A stretch of DNA of 64,000 nt, from NCBI GenBank assembly GCA_037045155.1, contig JBAOIG010000005.1:1178001-1242000 (forward strand). The letters are read 5' to 3'. Positions 60,367 to 64,000 of this stretch are shown here, piece by piece (positions within the stretch are counted from its first letter, which is position 1; each line of letters opens with the position of its first letter). Both the position numbers and the translations under genes were made by a program. Below the pieces are notes generated by a model. That model was not told where the DNA came from. It saw only the letters and a program-made list of their open reading frames with translations, and ran no database searches. Source of the DNA: Thermomicrobiales bacterium (GTDB lineage: Bacteria; Chloroflexota; Chloroflexia; Thermomicrobiales; CFX8).

Positions 60367-60456
60367 TGTTTTGCCCGATTTGGCAGCCCAATGGGTCGAT
60401 CAAAACCCGACTCATATTCGAGCAACGCCCATGGCTTTGTGACAGTGTGACAAACC

Positions 60457-60498
60457 TTGACTCCCGTCACGAAGCGTATGTACGCTATGTACGTACGC
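60457..60498 (+). promoter_or_regulatory. Promoter with palindrome before the transglycosylase gene
   Basis: TTGACT at 60457-60462 is followed 18 nt later by TACGCT. GCGTATGTAC and GTACGTACGC (60474-60498) form a near-perfect inverted repeat over that -10 region, suggesting an operator. Confidence 0.45.
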
Positions 60499-60543
60499 AT
60501 CTGGAAGCGAATCTCCAGATCGAATCAGACGGGCAGGAAACGC

Positions 60544-61302
60544 ATGAGACATTTGCGAAAAGGGCTGATGGCCGGCACGCTGGCGATCGTGCTGGTCGGT
60601 GGACTTATCACGCCGGTTGCGGCGGGCGAGAGCTATGTAGTCTATGAGGGCGACACGCTGAGCCATATCGCCGCCCGATACGGGATGACAGTGCGACAGC
60701 TGGTGGCGTTGAACGGGATCGACGATCCTGACCTGATCTTCCCCGGTCAGCAGATTGTCCTGTCAGCGTCGGGCTCCGGCGTCGTGTCGGGGGCGGAGGA
60801 TGATGCGGACGAGCCTGCGCCGGCCGTAGTTAGCCATCGCGCCGACGAAGAGGTCGCCGCGGACGAATCCGGTGAGGCGCCGCCGTACTTCCCACGTGAG
60901 CAGATCCGCGAACTGCTGATCGACGCGGCGCAACGCTACGGGTGGGACCCGAACCTGATCATGGCCCAGGCCTGGCAGGAGAGCAGCTGGCGGCAGGATG
61001 AGGTGTCCTGGACTGGCGCGGTCGGCGTGATGCAGATCATGCCGCGCACCGCCGCGGACATGGAATCGTGGTTCTTCGGCTATCGTGTGAATACCTGGGA
61101 CAGCGCGTACGACAACATCGAGATGGGCGTCGCCTACCTGTCGGTGCTCTACGAGGAGACCGGCTCCGTCGAGCTGGCGCTGGCGAGCTACTATCAGGGC
61201 TGGGCGAGCGTCCAGCGCGACGGGTTCTTCCCGGACACCCACGACTATGTCGACCGGATCTTCAAGTTTCGAGAAATGTTCGCCAACGGCGAACTTCCGT
61301 AG
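60544..61302 (+). CDS. Lytic transglycosylase with LysM domain
   Basis: 252 residues. Signal peptide (KGLMAGTLAIVLVGGLITPV, cleavage near AAG), LysM from about 30 to 76 (YVVYEGDTLSHIAARYGMTV...PGQQIVL), an acidic Pro/Ala linker, and a C-terminal SLT domain from about 117: catalytic E146 in AQAWQESSW, GAVGVMQIMP, and NIEMGVAYLSVLYEETGSVE. It would cleave peptidoglycan outside the membrane, held in place by LysM. ATG has AGGAAA just upstream. Confidence 0.93.
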   Translation: MRHLRKGLMAGTLAIVLVGGLITPVAAGESYVVYEGDTLSHIAARYGMTVRQLVALNGIDDPDLIFPGQQIVLSASGSGVVSGAEDDADEPAPAVVSHRADEEVAADESGEAPPYFPREQIRELLIDAAQRYGWDPNLIMAQAWQESSWRQDEVSWTGAVGVMQIMPRTAADMESWFFGYRVNTWDSAYDNIEMGVAYLSVLYEETGSVELALASYYQGWASVQRDGFFPDTHDYVDRIFKFREMFANGELP

Positions 61303-61327
61303 AAACCCGACGGTCGCGATGTGTCTC

Positions 61328-61353
61328 GGATGGGCGGCTCACTAGCCGCCCAT
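61328..61353. terminator. Bidirectional hairpin terminator
   Basis: GATGGGCGGCT, loop of 4, AGCCGCCCATC: 11-bp arms, followed by TGTGTGT. Lies between the convergent transglycosylase and nucleotidyltransferase genes. Confidence 0.8.
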
Positions 61354-61378
61354 CTGTGTGTCCAGCAGGCTGCATCGA

Positions 61379-62164
61379 TCACCGCGGTGCAGGCCGACCG
61401 GCTAGCGCCAGCGCCTCCGCGCACACCTCCCGCTGCCGGCCGTCCATCACCCGCCAGACGGCGCTGACGGCGAGATGGAACAGGTCCAGAGACGCATCGA
61501 GCGACACCGCGATATCCTCGCCGTCCAGAATCAGTGCTGCCCGCTGCGCTCTGTTCCAGGCCGGCCCCAGATGGGTTGCCATGAGATCCCAGAGGCCATT
61601 CTCCGTCTCGTAGAGCATCCGAAAGTGGACGGTGAGCCGCGGGGCGAGCGCGAGCGCCAGAACCGAGCGCTGGATCGCGGCCGTGGTGATATCACCGGCA
61701 TTACGCGCCGCAACCAGCTTGTGTGCTTCCTCGGCGTAGCCGGTGATCTCCTCGGCCACCCAGGCGTCGAGCCGCGCGTCGCCGATCTGCGTCCAGTCCC
61801 ACTCTCGCGCCTTCCGCTGGAGCGCGGCTGCGACCCCGGCTGGGTCGGCGACGATCATCGCTCGCCGCCAGCCCGGCACCTGCGCGCCAACCGAACGGGG
61901 ATCATCGAATGCGGCTTCGAACTGGGCGAATGTGCGCCAGGACACGGACACCAGGCGACCTGCAACGATCTCCAGCCGGTATAGAGGTCCATCGCCAACA
62001 ACGTAGAGATCGATATCAGACTCTGGCCGGGGATCTGGACGAGTCTGGCTGCCAGTTAGAACGACGGCCCGCGCGCCATCGCGCATCACCCGGGTTGCGA
62101 TCGTTAGCGCGATGTTGCGCACCAGAGGATCGACGACGTCGAGTCCGGCCGGCTGGCCATTCAT
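61379..62164 (-). CDS. Nucleotidyltransferase-domain protein
   Basis: 261 residues. VVLTGSQTRPDPRPESDIDLYVVGD is the pol-beta-type nucleotidyltransferase motif (GSxxR...SDxDL) found in antitoxin MNT and aminoglycoside adenylyltransferase relatives. The following helical part (LDAWVAEEITGYAEEAHKLV...) resembles the AadA-type C-terminal region. The ATG overlaps the stop of the upstream HAD-like gene as ATGA. The substrate is unknown. Confidence 0.8.
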   Translation of the reverse strand: MNGQPAGLDVVDPLVRNIALTIATRVMRDGARAVVLTGSQTRPDPRPESDIDLYVVGDGPLYRLEIVAGRLVSVSWRTFAQFEAAFDDPRSVGAQVPGWRRAMIVADPAGVAAALQRKAREWDWTQIGDARLDAWVAEEITGYAEEAHKLVAARNAGDITTAAIQRSVLALALAPRLTVHFRMLYETENGLWDLMATHLGPAWNRAQRAALILDGEDIAVSLDASLDLFHLAVSAVWRVMDGRQREVCAEALALAGRPAPR

Positions 62165-62520
62165 GGCAGTCGGCGGTCGATCTGGTCCAGGTCGTCGGGA
62201 CAGGTCTGGAGGCCGGCTGCCTCGGCGGCGGCGTTCGCCGCGCCGTCGGCGCTGATGAAGAGGATCCGGCCGGGCTCGACGCCGGTCAGCGCGACTGCTC
62301 GGTCGAATGGCCAGCGATCGTCCGCGCCGGGGAGCCAGAGATCGAACTGCTTCGTCAGCCCGGTCCGGCTCAAAGCTTCGGCCACATCGGCGTCGTCCGA
62401 GATCGCGCCACAGTGCAGACCACGGCGTGCGATGTCCTCGACGGCGGCGGTCACTCGCTCGTCGTCGAGAGAGTCGGTGTCGAACAAGACGAGCTCGACC
62501 ATGCTGCACGGTTGGGACAT
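62161..62520 (-). CDS. Small HAD-like protein
   Basis: 119 residues. LVLFDTDSLDDERV is a HAD motif I-like start and GRILFISADGAANAAAEAAG resembles motif IV. There is no cap domain, and the length is half that of normal HAD phosphatases, so it may be truncated or a ligand-binding relative. Starts at ATG 62520 with GAGGGGA 5 nt upstream. Coupled to the nucleotidyltransferase gene. Confidence 0.6.
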   Translation of the reverse strand: MSQPCSMVELVLFDTDSLDDERVTAAVEDIARRGLHCGAISDDADVAEALSRTGLTKQFDLWLPGADDRWPFDRAVALTGVEPGRILFISADGAANAAAEAAGLQTCPDDLDQIDRRLP

Positions 62521-62603
62521 CCCGTTCCCCTCTCTGTCACTGGCCGATCATCGCATACAATCTCCCGGATTCGCAGATGCCACGCGCCGAAAGGAACATG
62601 ACA

Positions 62604-63557
62604 ATGCCCACGAGACCGCGATGTTTGCAGCCCGGCGATACGATCGGCCTTGTCTCCCCGTCTAGCCCGACATCGCGCCCCAGCGACCATATTCGTATTC
62701 AGGAGTGGGCCGATGAGCAGGGCTTCCGGCTGAAGTTCTTCCCACACGCCGCCGACCGCGCGACGTACCTCGCCGGCCGAGATGAGGATCGCGCGGCGGA
62801 CTTGATGTCCGCATTTGCCGACCCGGACGTCGACGCCGTGCTGACGATTCGCGGCGGCTACGGCGGCTGGCGCGTCGTCCCACACCTCGATTTCGACGTC
62901 ATCCGCGCGCATCCCAAGTTCTTCTGTGGCTATTCCGATACGACCGCGCTCCACATCGCGATGGGCAACGTCGCCGACCTCACCACGTTCTATGGGCCGG
63001 CAGCGTCCTCGTTCATCGGCCGGAACCGTTCTGCGTATTCGTTGCGCCACTTCCTCAGCGCCCTGACCGTCCCCGCTCCGATTGGCGTCATCGAGCGCGA
63101 CCCCGACGACCCCTTCACCTGGGCGATCAACTCGGGTGTCGCCGAGGGACCACTGCGAGGTGGCTGTCTGTCGCTCCTGGTGCAGTCGCTCGGCACTCCG
63201 TGGGAGGTTGACTGGGATGGCTGCATCGTCTTCGCCGAGGATGTCGGCGAGGAGCCGTATCGCATCGACGGCTATCTGACGCAGCTCAAGCTGGCCGGCA
63301 AGCTGGACAACATCGCCGGGTTCGTCGTCGGTGAGCACGTGAGCTGCGGGCCGCGCGAGTTTCGCCCCTCGTACGCTTACGGCACCTATTCGACCGAGGA
63401 GGTCTACCAACATTACCTGGCGCCGTTGGGTGTTCCGGTGATGGTCGGCCTCCCCTGTGGGCATGGTAAGCATCTCGCCACCCTGCCGCTCGGCGCACGC
63501 GCCCGGCTGGACGCGGACAACCTCACGCTGGAGATCCTGGAGGGGGCGACGATCTGA
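62604..63557 (+). CDS. LD-carboxypeptidase (S66, MccF/LdcA type)
   Basis: 317 residues. Releases the terminal D-alanine from murein tetrapeptides or cleaves microcin-type nucleotide conjugates. The nucleophile serine lies in GYSDTTALHIA, with later CGHGKHLATLP supplying the histidine. RGGYGGWRVVPHLDFD is also typical. ATG 62604 is preferred to 62598 because AAGGAA is 7 nt before it. No partner is adjacent. Confidence 0.9.
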   Translation: MPTRPRCLQPGDTIGLVSPSSPTSRPSDHIRIQEWADEQGFRLKFFPHAADRATYLAGRDEDRAADLMSAFADPDVDAVLTIRGGYGGWRVVPHLDFDVIRAHPKFFCGYSDTTALHIAMGNVADLTTFYGPAASSFIGRNRSAYSLRHFLSALTVPAPIGVIERDPDDPFTWAINSGVAEGPLRGGCLSLLVQSLGTPWEVDWDGCIVFAEDVGEEPYRIDGYLTQLKLAGKLDNIAGFVVGEHVSCGPREFRPSYAYGTYSTEEVYQHYLAPLGVPVMVGLPCGHGKHLATLPLGARARLDADNLTLEILEGATI

Positions 63558-63578
63558 GGAACCAGGTCAGCCGATGCC

Positions 63579-64000
63579 TCAGGCGTGCTCCGTCTTGCGC
63601 TTGTTGGCGACGTAGTCGACCAGGATGTATTCGCCGAGCCGATCGGGCGTGGCAAAGAATGCCCGACCCTTGTTGATCTTGGCCATCTCCGAGACAAAGC
63701 CCGCCATGTATGGGCTGCGCTCCAGCATGAACGTGTTGATCGTGATGTTCTCGCGCGTGCAGCGCATGACCTCCTTCAGCGTTTCCTGCAGCGTCTGATA
63801 GGTCGGCGGGTAGGAGAATCGCACCTGGCCGTCCTCGAAGTGCGCCGTTGGCTCGCCGTCGGTGATGACGATGACCTGCTTGTTGCCGCCCTTGTGGCGC
63901 GCGAGGAGCTGGCGGGCGAGCATGAGGCCGTGCTGCATGTTCGTCCCGTAGTTGTATTCATCCCACGAGATCGTCGGCAGCGCGGCCGGCTCGATCCGGG
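63579..64000 (-). CDS. VWA-domain protein, C-terminal part (partial)
   Basis: The end of a gene running off the right edge. SWDEYNYGTNMQHGLMLARQ and VIVITDGEPTAHFEDG contain the von Willebrand A MIDAS-like DG and the typical strand. RFSYPPTYQTLQETLKEVMR and the end (LVDYVANKRKTEHA) fit the VWA proteins that pair with MoxR-type ATPases. The N-terminal metal-binding DxSxS lies outside the window. Confidence 0.85.
   Translation of the reverse strand, partial: RIEPAALPTISWDEYNYGTNMQHGLMLARQLLARHKGGNKQVIVITDGEPTAHFEDGQVRFSYPPTYQTLQETLKEVMRCTRENITINTFMLERSPYMAGFVSEMAKINKGRAFFATPDRLGEYILVDYVANKRKTEHA

Noticed and set aside
1..64000. tRNA or rRNA genes
   Set aside because: No cloverleaf with GGTTCGAATCC-type loop or rRNA-like segment was noticed by eye; a covariance search would be needed to exclude one.

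Overview
The window is high-GC bacterial chromosome with short intergenic gaps, many ATGA-type overlaps and purine-rich ribosome binding sites. An archaeal-type methionyl-tRNA synthetase, an animal-type transketolase, paralogous BNR/VPS10-like beta-propellers and many palindromic elements of the GTCATTCTGAG...CTCAGAATGAC type suggest a Chloroflexota bacterium, perhaps Thermomicrobia-like. This placement is inference; no rRNA or tRNA gene was seen. Several genes carry isolated single-base indels between well conserved segments, so the sequence contains either base-level errors or fresh pseudogenes.

Layout. 1-9.1 kb: start of a FAD oxidoreductase (-), a RecA-like ATPase with a hairpin-forming tandem repeat in its coding sequence, metG, a methyltransferase, an 11-unit array of hairpin repeats, a siderophore-interacting protein and a VapBC-type toxin-antitoxin pair. 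9.1-16.4 kb: an ECF vitamin-type transporter operon (S, A1, A2, T), a YbaK-type deacylase, an ISKra4-like insertion sequence with intact ends and a 9-bp target duplication, and a zinc-ribbon membrane protein. 16.5-21.6 kb: an acyl-CoA synthetase, ilvD and an MFS transporter. 22-28.6 kb (-): transketolase, MFS transporter, sirtuin, PqqB-like hydrolase and a frameshifted amidase. 28.8-41.2 kb: phosphoribosyltransferase, M14 peptidase, deaminase, aconitase, a broken RidA, CsoR with its operator, an MFS exporter, an L,D-transpeptidase and small unknowns. 41.3-47.7 kb: two tandem beta-propeller genes, the first broken by many indels. 47.8-54.5 kb (-): a sugar-type ABC transporter, preceded by an operon of methyltransferase, rhodanese, small protein and amidase. 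54.6-64 kb: a PolX-like protein, a glycerophosphodiesterase, an ABC-2 exporter, a lytic transglycosylase, a nucleotidyltransferase pair, an LD-carboxypeptidase and the end of a VWA protein.

The most notable feature is the rhodanese at 52819-53676 (-). Its catalytic cysteine codon is an in-frame TGA. The frame continues for 47 conserved-looking residues and ends in a TGATG junction with the next gene, and a 7-bp stem with a GGC loop starts 10 nt after the TGA. This is a strong candidate for a selenocysteine-containing sulfurtransferase. Other points of interest are the nested palindromic elements, DnaA-box-like repeats inside the ATPase gene, a PolX whose polymerase site looks inactivated beside an intact PHP site, and an ECF ATPase with a degenerate signature motif.
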